Below, piece after piece: positions 1 to 50,434 of a DNA stretch of 64,000 nt. Source of the DNA: Amorphochlora amoebiformis (lineage: Eukaryota; Cercozoa; Chlorarachniophyceae); contig BAAHQB010000001.1 in NCBI GenBank assembly GCA_054601695.1, positions 496,001-560,000 on the forward strand, in the 5' to 3' direction. The translations under genes were made by a program, and so were the position numbers. The notes under the pieces are model-generated. The model was not told where the DNA came from. It worked only from the letters and a program-made list of their open reading frames with translations, and ran no database searches. How positions within the stretch are numbered: the first letter of the stretch is position 1; each line of letters opens with the position of its first letter.

Positions 1-480
1 CTAACCCTAACCCTAACCCTAGGCTCTTTTTGCGCATTACCCAGAAGTAGGACCCTATGTGAGCCTGGTATGAATAAAGAGTTAGGATTAGGGTTAGGGT
101 TAGGGTTAGGGTTAGGGTTAGGGTTAGGGTTAGGGTTAGGGTTACGTTTCTATTTATTAAATTGTGTGGTTCTAGTAACTGTTTCAGGGGATTCGGATAG
201 GGTAAGGGTTATGGGTTAGGGTTAGGATTAGGGTTAGGATTCCTCTGATTATTACGAAAATATCTTTTTTTGGGTTCGAATCGAGAAAAAGAAAAAAATA
301 ATAAGTCGGCAAACCATATCCTGACGACCCCGACCCGAATTCTAACACTAATTTAAAAAAAAAAAAATAAAAATAAAAAAAATCGCGTTCACTGTTCTCC
401 TAACCCTAACCCTAACCTTAACCCTAACCTTAACCCTAACCTTAACCCTAACCCTAACCCTATCCCTAACCCTAACCTTT
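1..480. repeat. Chromosome-end telomeric repeats, mixed orientation
   Basis: The first 20 bases are CCCTAA repeats, the orientation expected at the left end of a chromosome with a TTAGGG-type telomere. At 83-144 there is a tract in the opposite orientation (TTAGGG on the + strand), with further degenerate TTAGGG around 205-240. CCCTAA returns at 399-478 with CCTTAA variants. The outer tract is so short that the assembly probably ends just inside the telomere. No gene is visible before about 577. Confidence 0.85.
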
Positions 481-576
481 TCGATTTGAACGTTATAATT
501 GGGAGCATTGCATTACGTAACCCTGTGCTTTTTTCGCACCTTCGGTTTCAAAATTCTAACATTTAGCATATAATAG

Positions 577-3353
<2,777 letters not shown>

Positions 3354-3478
3354 GTCTCATAACCTGTCCAAAATTACATATCCTCTTTCTCTCCACTCTC
3401 TTCTTTGCGACAACTTTTGTGTTTTTTTTTTTCTTTCTTTTTTTTTTTTTTCGTGTTTGTGAATGTGTTCTGTGTTGG

Positions 3479-3480
<2 letters not shown>

Positions 3481-3523
<43 letters not shown>

Positions 3524-3542
3524 GGAGAAGAAAAAGAAAGAG

Positions 3543-3582
<40 letters not shown>

Positions 3583-3656
3583 GGAGAAGAAAAAGAGAGG
3601 AGAGAGAGAGAGAAGAGAGAGAAGAGTGAGAGAGAGAGATAGTGAAGAAAGAGAGA

Positions 3657-3710
<54 letters not shown>

Positions 3711-3744
3711 AAAGAGAGATGAGAGAGAGAGAAGAGAGAGAGAT

Positions 3745-3801
<57 letters not shown>

Positions 3802-4105
3802 AAAGAGAGAAGAGAGAGAGAGAGAGAAAGAGAGTGAAGAAAGAGAGAAGAGAGAGAAAGAGAGAGAGAGAGAGAGGACAGAGAGAGAAAAAAGAGAGAA
3901 AAAAGAGAGAGAGACATAGAGAAAAGAGAGAGAGAGAGAGAGAAGAGAGAGAGAAGAGAGAGAAGAGAGAGAGAACAGAGAGAAAAAGGAGAGAGAGACA
4001 GAGAGAAAAGAGAGAGAGAGAGAGAAGAGAAAGAAGAGAGAGAGAGAGAGAGAAAGAGAAGAAAGAGAGAAGAGAGAGAAAGAGAGAGAGAGAAAAGATG
4101 GTTTT
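3481..4105 (+). repeat. GA-rich purine tract
   Basis: About 620 bp of GAGAGA with AAGAGA and GTGAAGAAAGAGAGA interruptions, directly after a poly-T/C stretch. Long open frames across it on both strands are artefacts of the repeat. It would lie in an intron or 3' flank of the Cys-rich gene. Confidence 0.9.
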
Positions 4106-4131
4106 CCAGTTGATATATCAGAAGTTCTAAG

Positions 4132-4247
4132 TTTAATTTTGTGTGTCTATTTCTGCGAATAAGTGTGTGGCATATATATATATGTATATATATATATATA
4201 AGTTTAATTTGTGTGACTATTTCTGCGAATAAGTGTGTGGCATATAT
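4132..4247 (+). repeat. 47-bp direct duplication split by TA repeat
   Basis: A segment starting AGTTTAATTT and ending GTGTGTGGCATATAT occurs at 4132-4180 and again at 4200-4247, with a short TA tract between. The unit holds TTCTGCGAATAAG and has no recognised parent exon. From here to about 5370 the sequence is TA repeat with short unique islands, some also doubled (for example GTATCTTTACGCAT near 5202 and 5249). No gene was recognised there. Confidence 0.7.
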
Positions 4248-4271
4248 TGAATTCGTGTAATCTTGGTTTTA

Positions 4272-4323
<52 letters not shown>

Positions 4324-4346
4324 ATCATTGATATTGGCCATCAGGA

Positions 4347-4450
<104 letters not shown>

Positions 4451-4504
4451 TAACCCTAAGTTAACTAATCCTTTAGGGTCTATGCTGTTCGTTGGAGGGG
4501 TGAA

Positions 4505-4543
<39 letters not shown>

Positions 4544-4584
4544 TATATATATTATATATATATATACATATATGTATATATATG

Positions 4585-4615
<31 letters not shown>

Positions 4616-4648
4616 GTATTTTACATTTTTACATTTTTACATTTATAC

Positions 4649-4696
<48 letters not shown>

Positions 4697-4790
4697 ACGG
4701 ATGAAGTTATGCATAAAACGATAGTTATATATATATATACGTATTATCCGCATACATGTAAATATATTTATAATATGTGAATATATGATT

Positions 4791-4848
<58 letters not shown>

Positions 4849-4881
4849 AATATATATAAAAGAGAATATTTTGACATTTAT

Positions 4882-4915
<34 letters not shown>

Positions 4916-4946
4916 CGTGTGAATATGAACACAGAATAAAAATGAT

Positions 4947-4994
<48 letters not shown>

Positions 4995-5023
4995 ATGTAT
5001 ATATATATATATGTGTATATACA

Positions 5024-5112
<89 letters not shown>

Positions 5113-5132
5113 TATATGTATAGTTAATGTAT

Positions 5133-5181
<49 letters not shown>

Positions 5182-5292
5182 TATACATATATATAGTTAA
5201 TGTATCTTTACGCATGTTATATATATATATATATATATATATAGTTTATGTATCTTTACGCATACTATAGTTTATGCATTATATGTATGTAT

Positions 5293-5335
<43 letters not shown>

Positions 5336-5383
5336 ATAGATATATATATATGGTATATATATATAGGTCGTAATATACTTTGC

Positions 5384-5426
5384 CTGCACAAGTAAATGGG
5401 CCAAACGTTCGTTTAAGGTCTGGTAT

Positions 5427-5491
<65 letters not shown>

Positions 5492-5671
5492 AATATATAT
5501 ATATATATAAAATATAAATATATATATGTGTATATATAATATATAATATATATATGTATGTATGTATATATATATATATAATATCTATATATATATATAG
5601 TATATATATAATATCCTTATATACCAAGCAAATGGGCCAAACGCTCGTTTAAGGTCTGGTATATCATAGGG

Positions 5672-5758
<87 letters not shown>

Positions 5759-5843
5759 CTATATATATATATATATATATATAATACCCATATGTACACA
5801 AGTAAATGGGAAAACATATGTTTAAGGTCTGTTATATCATAAG

Positions 5844-5908
<65 letters not shown>

Positions 5909-6004
5909 CATATGAATACATATATATATATATATATACATATATAATATCTATATGTACACAAGTAAATGCGTCAAACGTACGTTAAGGTCTGGTATAT
6001 CATA
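5384..6004 (-). repeat. Four-copy array of a minus-strand acceptor and putative exon
   Basis: Four copies of a 45-55-bp island lie near 5378-5430, 5625-5670, 5797-5842 and 5951-6003, with TA spacers. Read on the - strand each starts with ATACCAG, an acceptor, then ACCTTAAACGAACG. The leftmost copy could be a 36-nt exon, 5419 down to 5384, reading [12 protein letters not shown], with a GC donor (GCAAAG). The layout matches the acceptor-side arrays seen in the recognised genes, with the parent copy last in the direction of transcription. No protein family could be assigned and no neighbouring exons were found. Confidence 0.5.
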
Positions 6005-6040
6005 AGTATATATATGTATATATATATATATATATATATA

Positions 6041-6082
<42 letters not shown>

Positions 6083-6213
6083 ATATATATATATATATGT
6101 ATATATATATAGATTTTATCTATATATACTTATATATATATATATAATATATATGTATATAAAGATGTGATAATATTAATCTACGTACATACATATACAT
6201 ATATATACATATA

Positions 6214-6246
<33 letters not shown>

Positions 6247-6309
6247 TACAATGTATACATACATATTATACAAACATTACCCCAGTCACTCATGCAAGAA
6301 TCAGTCCTC

Positions 6310-7870
6310 GTGGCCGTCTCTATATCAGGTAAAATCACCTAATTCCTCCCAACCTTGGTAAAATCACCTAATTCCCAACCTTCAATCTTAACCCCCTTTC
6401 ACATTAGGTAATAACACCTAATCCCAATCCCAACTTTAAAACCCTAGCCTATCTCTATATTAGGTAATAATACCAAATTCTAACCCTAACCTTGGCCCTA
6501 ACCTATCTTTATATTAGGTAATAATACCTAATCCTAACCCAAACCTTGGCCCTTACCTATCAAAATATTAGGTAATAATACCTAACCCTAACCCTAACCC
6601 TAACTTTGGCCCTAACGTATCTTTATATTAGTAATAATACCTAATCCTAACCCTAACTTTGGTCCTAACCAATCTTTATATTAGGTAATAATACCTAACC
6701 CTAACCCTAACCTATCTCTATACTAGGCAGCATTACCCAATGTTAACCCTAACTCGTCTATATATTAACCAAACCCTAACCCTAACTGTAACCCTAACCC
6801 TAATATATATATAATTACCTAACCCAAACCCCTAACCCTCTCTATTTTAATGCCGAACCCTAGCCCTAACGTTAATCTTCAAAATAGTGCTAGAATCCTC
6901 ACCCTAACCCTAACCTAACCCTAACCCTAACCCTAACCCTAATTCTTGCGAAGGAAACTGAGGGAGCCCTAACCCTTACCTAACTCTCTAATCCTTAAAA
7001 AGTCGTTAGAACCCTAAATCTAGCCCTAACTCTAACCCTAACCCTCACTCTAATCCTTAAAAAAACTGCTAGAACCCTAACCCTAACCCTAGACCTAACC
7101 CTAACCCTAACTCTAATCCTTAAAAAGCTGCTAGAACCCTAATCCAAACCCTAACCCCAACCCCAACTCTAATCCTTAAGAAAGTGCAAGAATCCTGACC
7201 CTAACCCAAACTCCCCTAACCCTAACCCTAACCCTAACCCTAACCCTAACCCTAATCCTGAGGAAACTGCTGGAACCCTAACCTTAACCCTAACCCTAAC
7301 CCTAACACCAAGAATTAGTTGGAGTCCTAACCCTAACCCAAAACCTAACCCCAACCCTAACCCTAACCCCAACCCTAATTCTTGGAAAAGTTCTGGAGCC
7401 CTAACCCTAACCCTAACCCTAACCCTAACCCTAACCAAATTCTTGCGAAAGTGCTCAAAGAGCTGCAGCCCTAACCCTAACCCTAACCCAAACTCTAACC
7501 CTAACCCAAATTCCTGCGGAAGTGCTTGAGCCCTACCCTAACCCTAACCCTAACCCTATTTCTTGGGGAAGTGTTTGAGCCTTCTAGCCCTAACCCTAAC
7601 CCTAACCCTAACCCTAACCCTAACCCTAATTTTTTTTAGAGGTTCTTGAGCCCTAACCCTAACCCTAACCCTAACTCTTCTGGAAGTGGTTGAGCCATAA
7701 CCCTAACCCTAACCCTTACCCCAACCCTAACCCAAATTCTAAGTGCTTGAGCCGTAACCCTAATGCTAACCCTAACCCTAATTCTTGCGAAACTCCTGAA
7801 AGATTAACTCTAACCCTAACCCTAACCCTAACCCTAACCCTAACCCTAACCCTAATATTTAGGAAACTGT
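6310..7870. repeat. Subtelomeric CCCTAA-derived satellite blocks
   Basis: Two related blocks. From 6330 to 6740 a unit of roughly 65-75 bp repeats about six times. It carries AGGTAATAATACCTAA, itself an inverted repeat, plus degenerate CCTAACCC and ATCTTTATATT. From 6880 to 7870 perfect CCCTAA runs alternate with spacers such as AATTCTTGCGAAAGTGCT and TGAGCC. Open frames here (LGLGLG, NPNPNP) are periodicity artefacts. No gene seen. Confidence 0.85.
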
Positions 7871-7929
7871 TGGAACTATGCCATTAACATCAGTGTGTTT
7901 AATAACATCGTGCTACGAGAGCCCAGATT

Positions 7930-8530
<601 letters not shown>

Positions 8531-8610
8531 CATTAGGCGACTGGGTATATATCGTCATCGGGATCCTAATTATCGCTGGTTTTTCCCCGATTAAATATTT
8601 TCAGATTACT

Positions 8611-9072
8611 CTATCTATCTCTCTCTCTCTATCTCTCTCTCTCTATCTCTCTTTCTCTCTCTCTCTATCTCTATCTCTCTCTCTCTATCTATCTCTCTCT
8701 CTATCTCTCTCTCTTTCTCTCTCTATCTATCTCTCTCTCTCTCTCTATCTCTCTATCTCTCTCTCTATCTCTCTCTCTCTCCATCTCTCTCTATCTATCT
8801 CTCTCTATCTATCTCTCTCTCTCTCTCTATCTATATCTCTCTCTATCTCTCTCTCTTTCTATCTCTCTCTATCTCTCTCTCTCTCTATCTCTCTATCTAT
8901 CTATCTATCTCTCTCTCTATCTCTCTCTCTTTCTCTCTCTATCTATCTCTCTCTCTTTCTCTCTCTATCTATCTCTCTCTCTCTCTATCTCTCTATACCT
9001 CTCTCTATCTCTCTCTCTCTCTATCGCTCTTTATCTATCTATCTATCTCTCTCTCTCTATCTCTCTCTCTCT
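8611..9072. repeat. CT-rich pyrimidine tract (TCTCTA variants)
   Basis: About 460 bp of TCTCTCTA/TCTATC repeat, ending in CTCTAACCC and a second CCCTAA tract (9071-9155). The stretch 9160-9330 is unique sequence with a weak open frame (GFALIYSIVLSLK...) whose exon status I could not settle. A CCTAAC tract follows at 9322-9392. Confidence 0.85.
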
Positions 9073-9398
9073 AACCCTAACTCATAGCAAGCACTAACCC
9101 TAACCCTAACCCAGCCCTAACCCTAACCCTAACCCTAACCCTAACCCTAACCCTAATCCTGGTAATTTCAATGATAACTCATGAACGTATCATTAGGGTT
9201 TGCGTTGATTTATTCAATAGTTCTGAGCTTAAAGGTTTTATGTCGAGTACACAAGCAACTAAAGGTAGTACATAATCCGTATAATTCGGTAGATTTCCAT
9301 AAAAAAAAACAAACCGAAAAAACCCTAATCCTAACCCTAATCCTAACCCTAACCCTAACCCTAACCCTAACCCTAATCGTAACCCTAACCCTAATTAG

Positions 9399-9516
9399 AC
9401 GGGGAATGTGAGTAAGAAGGATCTGGTGAATTTGACTCTCCCGTTTGCGAGGGAGGAGTATCAAGAATTAGCGAAGTGATATATATATATATATATATAT
9501 ATGTGTATAGATATAG

Positions 9517-9549
<33 letters not shown>

Positions 9550-9554
9550 TGTAG

Positions 9555-9592
<38 letters not shown>

Positions 9593-9724
9593 TAATATAT
9601 ATATATATATATATATTTCCAAATCTAGTACAACATAGCCATGTTTAGATTGTAAAATATTTTGTCTATTACATATACATACACATATGCATATATTCAT
9701 ATACATACATGAGAAACACACACA

Positions 9725-9761
<37 letters not shown>

Positions 9762-10090
9762 TATATATATATTATATATATATATATCATACCAGCAAAT
9801 ACTACCGTTTCCACAACGCCGACAGTTACTTCGCAAAATTAACCGACCCATCAGAAATAACCCAAAAACATCCCAAGAGAAAAAAAGATAAGCGAAATAA
9901 TATTTCGCGCCTCAAATCCAACTCGGAACCCAACCCAAACCCGGAACCCAACCTCAACCCGGAACCCAAGCCCAGTGTCTGGGGAAATCCTCTGAATATC
10001 TGGAGAAACACAAGTAGTAAGCAAAATACGACCCGAAGGGGTAAAACATGGGATGTGACCCCGGTTCGTAATCTAATTCTGCGAAATTAG
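9399..10090 (+). CDS. Gene A: unrecognised protein, last two exons
   Basis: Exon 9399-9475 follows a CCTAATTAG acceptor inside telomere-like repeat and reads TGNVSKKDLVNLTLPFAREE..., with a GTGATA donor. Exon 9796-10090 (acceptor ATACCAG) reads KYYRFHNADSYFAKLTDP..., then a lysine-rich stretch (KHPKRKKDKR), then a Pro/Asn-rich stretch (SEPNPNPEPNLNPEPKP), and ends in LRN-stop. The junction keeps phase: the two pieces total 372 nt, an exact codon multiple. The TAG stop is at 10088-10090, formed by the first TTAGGG unit of the next tract. The 5' part was not identified and may include 9181-9300. No family recognised. Confidence 0.55.
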
Positions 10091-10158
10091 GGTTAGGGTT
10101 AGGGTTAGGGTTAGGGTTAGGGTTAGGGTTAGGGTTAGGGTTAGGGTTAGGGTTAGGG
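10088..10158 (+). repeat. Interstitial TTAGGG tract in reverse orientation
   Basis: Twelve near-perfect TTAGGG units on the + strand, directly after the gene A stop codon. The orientation is opposite to most telomere-like tracts in the window, which read CCCTAA. It is followed by GT-rich and TA-rich microsatellite to about 10500. Confidence 0.9.
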
Positions 10159-10228
10159 TGAAGAGTGTGTGTTTGGTAGTCTGCGTGCGGTGTGTATGTT
10201 AATTTGTGTGTTTGTGTTTGTGTATGTA

Positions 10229-10282
<54 letters not shown>

Positions 10283-10564
10283 TTGTGTGTGTGTTTGTTT
10301 GTATGTGTGTGTATACACATATGTGTATTATCCACATATTGTATACTCCATGCATGTATACATACATATATATGAATGTTTTTTTGTATATGTTTATTTA
10401 TTATATGTATGTGTGTGTGTGTGTGAATATATGCAATCTATAATGTATATATATATATATATATATAAATATATATACGAATACATATGGGGTACATATA
10501 TAATAGTAACCCCCCAACAACACCAAACGGATTAGTTTTAGAGGTCAAAAATAATTACTAGCTT

Positions 10565-10760
10565 TAATTCCATCCAAACTCATACCATATTCATATGGGT
10601 TAATAGCTATAATCCAACCACACTCAGAACCATATTTTAAAAAGTCGCTCATATCATATTCATATGGGTTAATACCTAAAATCCAACCATACTCAGAACC
10701 ATATTTTAATAGTCGAATTGGGGTATATAAGCTATAACTCCAACCCTATTCATATGATTT
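10565..10760 (+). repeat. Tandem repeat of about 75 bp, two and a half copies
   Basis: The unit contains CATATTCATATGGGTTAATA, AATCCAACCA and CTCAGAACCATATTTTA. Two full copies lie at about 10580-10645 and 10650-10715, with a partial copy near 10740. It lies between genes A and B in sequence with no exon I can support. 10850-10915 is degenerate CCTAAC. Confidence 0.7.
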
Positions 10761-10921
10761 CATATCATATGTAACCCAATATTCTCGAACTTAGCTACAT
10801 GCTAACCATGAGATGAATTGTTAATCTTAGACCATTAGAACCCTTAATTCAACCTTAACCCTCGCTCTAACCCTAGCTCTAACCAAACCCTAACCCTAAC
10901 CCTAACCCTAACCATTATTAG

Positions 10922-12639
<1,718 letters not shown>

Positions 12640-12960
12640 CCCGACCGTTACATTTCCGTTACAATCACGGATAACATGATGAATCCATGGTTACCGGTGA
12701 ACTATCGGTGACGTGACATGTTACGGTGACATGACTGTGTCACGGCAGAGTAACGGTTAAAATATTGGTAACGTGTTACCGTTTTTTTTTTGTAACGGTT
12801 GCCTTTTCGCTGTGCGCATGCCATGTGTGTTACGGTTATGGTAGTATGTTAAGGTAATGATGACATGTTACTACGCGTATGGTACGGTGCTACGGTTACA
12901 GATGTAATCGATCATGCTAGTAGTGCTGAAGTTTTAATTTTTTTAAAAGGTTATTGGGTC
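12640..12960 (+). other. Intergenic stretch rich in degenerate TAACGGT words
   Basis: Between the gene B stop and gene C. Words such as GTTACGGT, GTAACGG, CGGTGAC and GTTACCG recur about 20 times on both strands with no fixed period, giving potential short hairpins. A run of nine T follows GTTACCG at 12783. No open frame. This should hold the gene B 3' end and the gene C promoter. Confidence 0.55.
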
Positions 12961-13000
12961 AAAGTTGTCACAGGTTTCGAGCTTTTTTCGGCTGGAGGAG

Positions 13001-16966
<3,966 letters not shown>

Positions 16967-17204
16967 ACCGTCGGCACGTGGGACAGGACCCGAGCCTCAT
17001 GAAGGAAAAAAAATTCAAAACGTATTTTTAGCTTAATCTAAAATTCGCGGCCCCGAAATCTAGACACAGTCGATTTGCTATCTTTAACATTAACTACGTT
17101 AACTTATACCACAGTCAGTTGTTGATTTATCTCAATTATATATATAATATTAAGCAAAAAAAAAAATTATTCCAGTATTACGAATAGTAATTGTTCTATG
17201 TTAT

Positions 17205-17545
17205 ATAACAGCCCTGAACTCCTAGACTAGCCTGACTAGATAGAGCTTATTCATTCAAGACTTCCATCACCCTCAGCAGACGTGCTGGCGTACCTACTAG
17301 ACCTAGTGTACAGTCTAGATAGTACCAGCGTACTCTAGTACTCTCTAGACTAGTAGGCTCTAGGTGCAGGACTCTAGGGGCTCTTCGACGATAGTCTAGA
17401 TAGTACTACTCATACATATTGTCTAGATTGACATACTTGGGCTATAAAATGAATTAGATTGATGTATATCGATCCTGAACTCTATCCAGACACTGCGCCA
17501 TAGCGAGTCATATCGGTCATGATCTAGACATCTAGCACATCCGTA
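17205..17545. other. CTAG-rich island between convergent genes
   Basis: About 15 CTAG tetramers occur in 340 bp, many as TCTAGA or ACTAG within TAGTCTAGATAG-like words; about one would be expected by chance. It lies between the stop codons of gene C (+) and the KHDC4-like gene (-), so it holds both 3' ends. 16970-17200 is unique sequence with poly-A runs. No open frame. Confidence 0.65.
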
Positions 17546-17551
17546 CGTGAA

Positions 17552-21748
<4,197 letters not shown>

Positions 21749-21864
21749 CTTGGCGTGAGACCGAGGTGGGGCAACGATGCAGCCGGATGTGGTTTTCGCG
21801 ACCTCCGTCAATCCCGGGATTCCCATCTTCCTAATTTCTCGCGTAACGAATACTTGAGTTCCGA
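21749..21864. promoter_or_regulatory. Divergent promoter, 116 bp, KHDC4-like and SEC24
   Basis: The two start codons, 21748 (-) and 21865 (+), are 116 bp apart and point away from each other, so both promoters and 5' UTRs must fit here or overlap coding sequence. The segment has mixed base composition and no TA repeat, unlike the introns around it. No TATA box or other known element stands out. Confidence 0.65.
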
Positions 21865-47567
<25,703 letters not shown>

Positions 47568-47692
47568 AGACATCATCTTTGCAAAGGAGGTAAAATCTTG
47601 ATCAAACACGTGTATGGACATAAAAACATTTGAGATAATATGGTATAATTATTTCTCAGATTTTGACATATTCTCGGAACTATGTATGTATT

Positions 47693-47723
<31 letters not shown>

Positions 47724-47728
47724 ATATA

Positions 47729-47769
<41 letters not shown>

Positions 47770-47913
47770 TTATGTCTGAAAACAAATAAAAAATATCCTT
47801 ATATATGTCTTAATTAAATTACGCAATGTAAGATAATCGTAAAAAATAATGATAAGTGCATACGTTTACGAATATATCTTTATATTTAAAAGTAATATAT
47901 ACAGCTATATTAT

Positions 47914-47949
<36 letters not shown>

Positions 47950-48015
47950 TATATCATGTACAAATATATACAAATACATATAATATACATATATTATATA
48001 TATATATATATATAA

Positions 48016-48063
<48 letters not shown>

Positions 48064-48112
48064 GTATATATGTATATGTATCACATATATTTTTTTTTCT
48101 TTTTAACTTATA

Positions 48113-48162
<50 letters not shown>

Positions 48163-48327
48163 AACTTATATATACATATTTATGTGTGTGTATGTGTGGT
48201 ATGTATATAGATATGTATATTTACCTATGCCTATGTCTATATGCTTTATTCATGTGGCATATAATATACACACATGTGTCTAATTACATATTACATATTT
48301 ACATATAGAGACATTATATATATATAT

Positions 48328-48360
<33 letters not shown>

Positions 48361-48379
48361 ATATGATGCAATATGTTTG

Positions 48380-49020
48380 TGTTGTGTTATAGAATATATA
48401 CACTTAATCACGATCAGGCGACACTAGCGGCGTTCTAAACTCGTCGCAACAGCCGCGCGGGGCGCAAAATAGTTAATATTCATTATCAATGAAAAACATC
48501 CATGTGGTGGTTAATCAATGCTGGAACTACTAGAACTAGTTGGACAGGACACGGGATCACACTTACTCGTACCGTTTCAACTAGTCAACTAGTTCTAGCT
48601 AGTCTAGTTAGTGAATTCTTAAGCGCAGGGTTAGGTCGTATGATAATTATTATCTAGATTATATCACTCACGCTACACTTACTCTAGTATGAATACAGAT
48701 CGATATCTACTTGCTTTACTAGATCTAGCCAGCTAGATTATCACTAACTACTAACTGGTACATTCATAGTCTAGATAGTGTTACACATAGATTATCATGA
48801 AGACCCATATCAAGCATACACTAGATATAGAATGTTGGAATCTAGAAGCTGACAGATTAAGATTGTATGCAGTGATAAAAAACATGCAATTTACTTGAAC
48901 AGACATGGAAATATACTCCCAGCACGACAATTTACACGGGAGTGGACAGCGCAACAAAAGTCACGCCCGACCCATCGCGATATGACTCTCTCCTATACAG
49001 GAACTGGACCGTTGAACAAA
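48380..49020. other. CTAG-rich island between convergent genes
   Basis: SEC24 (+) ends at 47567 and the next gene (-) ends at 49026, so both 3' ends lie here. 47600-48380 is TA repeat with short islands and no exon. 48520-48870 holds about 15 CTAG tetramers (ACTAGTTCTAGCTAGTCTAG and others), the same signature as 17205-17545. No open frame. Confidence 0.65.
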
Positions 49021-49025
49021 AAGAT

Positions 49026-49970
49026 CTATGCGTAGCGTTTTTGGAACTCGATCCCATGCTCGATCTCCTCTAAGAGCGTTTCGGAGATCATTATGAGATA
49101 CTCGTTAGTGTAGGCCTGATCTGAATGGCTCGGGGGAGATCTAGGCTGTAGTTTCTTCCGGGTAGGCTCCCGAACAGGAATTGGGACTTTTTCCCTCTCT
49201 CTGGAGGGGTCCAAGAATGAGGCGACAGTTCGAAGTTGATAGTCCTCGTAAGTCGCGTCGGAGAGCCCCCCAATTGCTTGTTCTCTGACCCGAAGAGCTT
49301 GCTCCCTGACTCCGTGAGCCTGCTCTCCGACAGCTTCGTCTTGTAAGACAGCTTCGATGCCGACGGGATGGTCATCAATGGCATGTGAATGTGCTAGAAC
49401 GGGCTGGAGTTCCTCGGCTATGGAGAGATGCTTAATTTCTTCCCCGACTTTCCCATGTGTGACTTCCTCAGCAAACGGCAACGCCGCTTGTTCCACGTGC
49501 GGGGCCAATCCGGTGGTGGATTCAATCTTGAGCGAATACTCTTCTGGGACAACTTGGGCTTCCAAGATTTCCATCCAGGATCCGACAATATCATGCAGGG
49601 TCTCCATGCTTGGGAGCCTTACATCAGCTTCTTTAACAAAGGACGCGGTATCGGAGATCTTGTCCCAGATATTCCTCAGATAGTACAGTTGAATATTCTT
49701 CGTCTTGTCATCGCAGTCGTGTAGCTCGACGCTAAGAGAGTCACAGACAACCTGAAGCTCTTGGAGCTCTAGTAAGCACTCGTGGATGACCTACGTCACA
49801 ATGTATATTATATTATATTATATTATATTATATTATATTATATATATATATATATATATATGATATATATATATATATTTATATATATTGTGTATATATG
49901 TATATATGTATGTATATGTGTATATATGTGTATATATGTATATATGTAAATGTGTGTGTGTGTGTATATG

Positions 49971-50027
<57 letters not shown>

Positions 50028-50038
50028 TATATAATATA

Positions 50039-50080
<42 letters not shown>

Positions 50081-50081
50081 T

Positions 50082-50119
<38 letters not shown>

Positions 50120-50123
50120 TATA

Positions 50124-50222
<99 letters not shown>

Positions 50223-50228
50223 AAATAT

Positions 50229-50287
<59 letters not shown>

Positions 50288-50401
50288 ACATACAAATACA
50301 TACATATATACATAACATTACAAATACATTTAATATATGTGAGAGTATACATGTGAAAATATTCACATGTAAATTTCCTATAACAAGATATTTATATTCA
50401 C

Positions 50402-50434
<33 letters not shown>

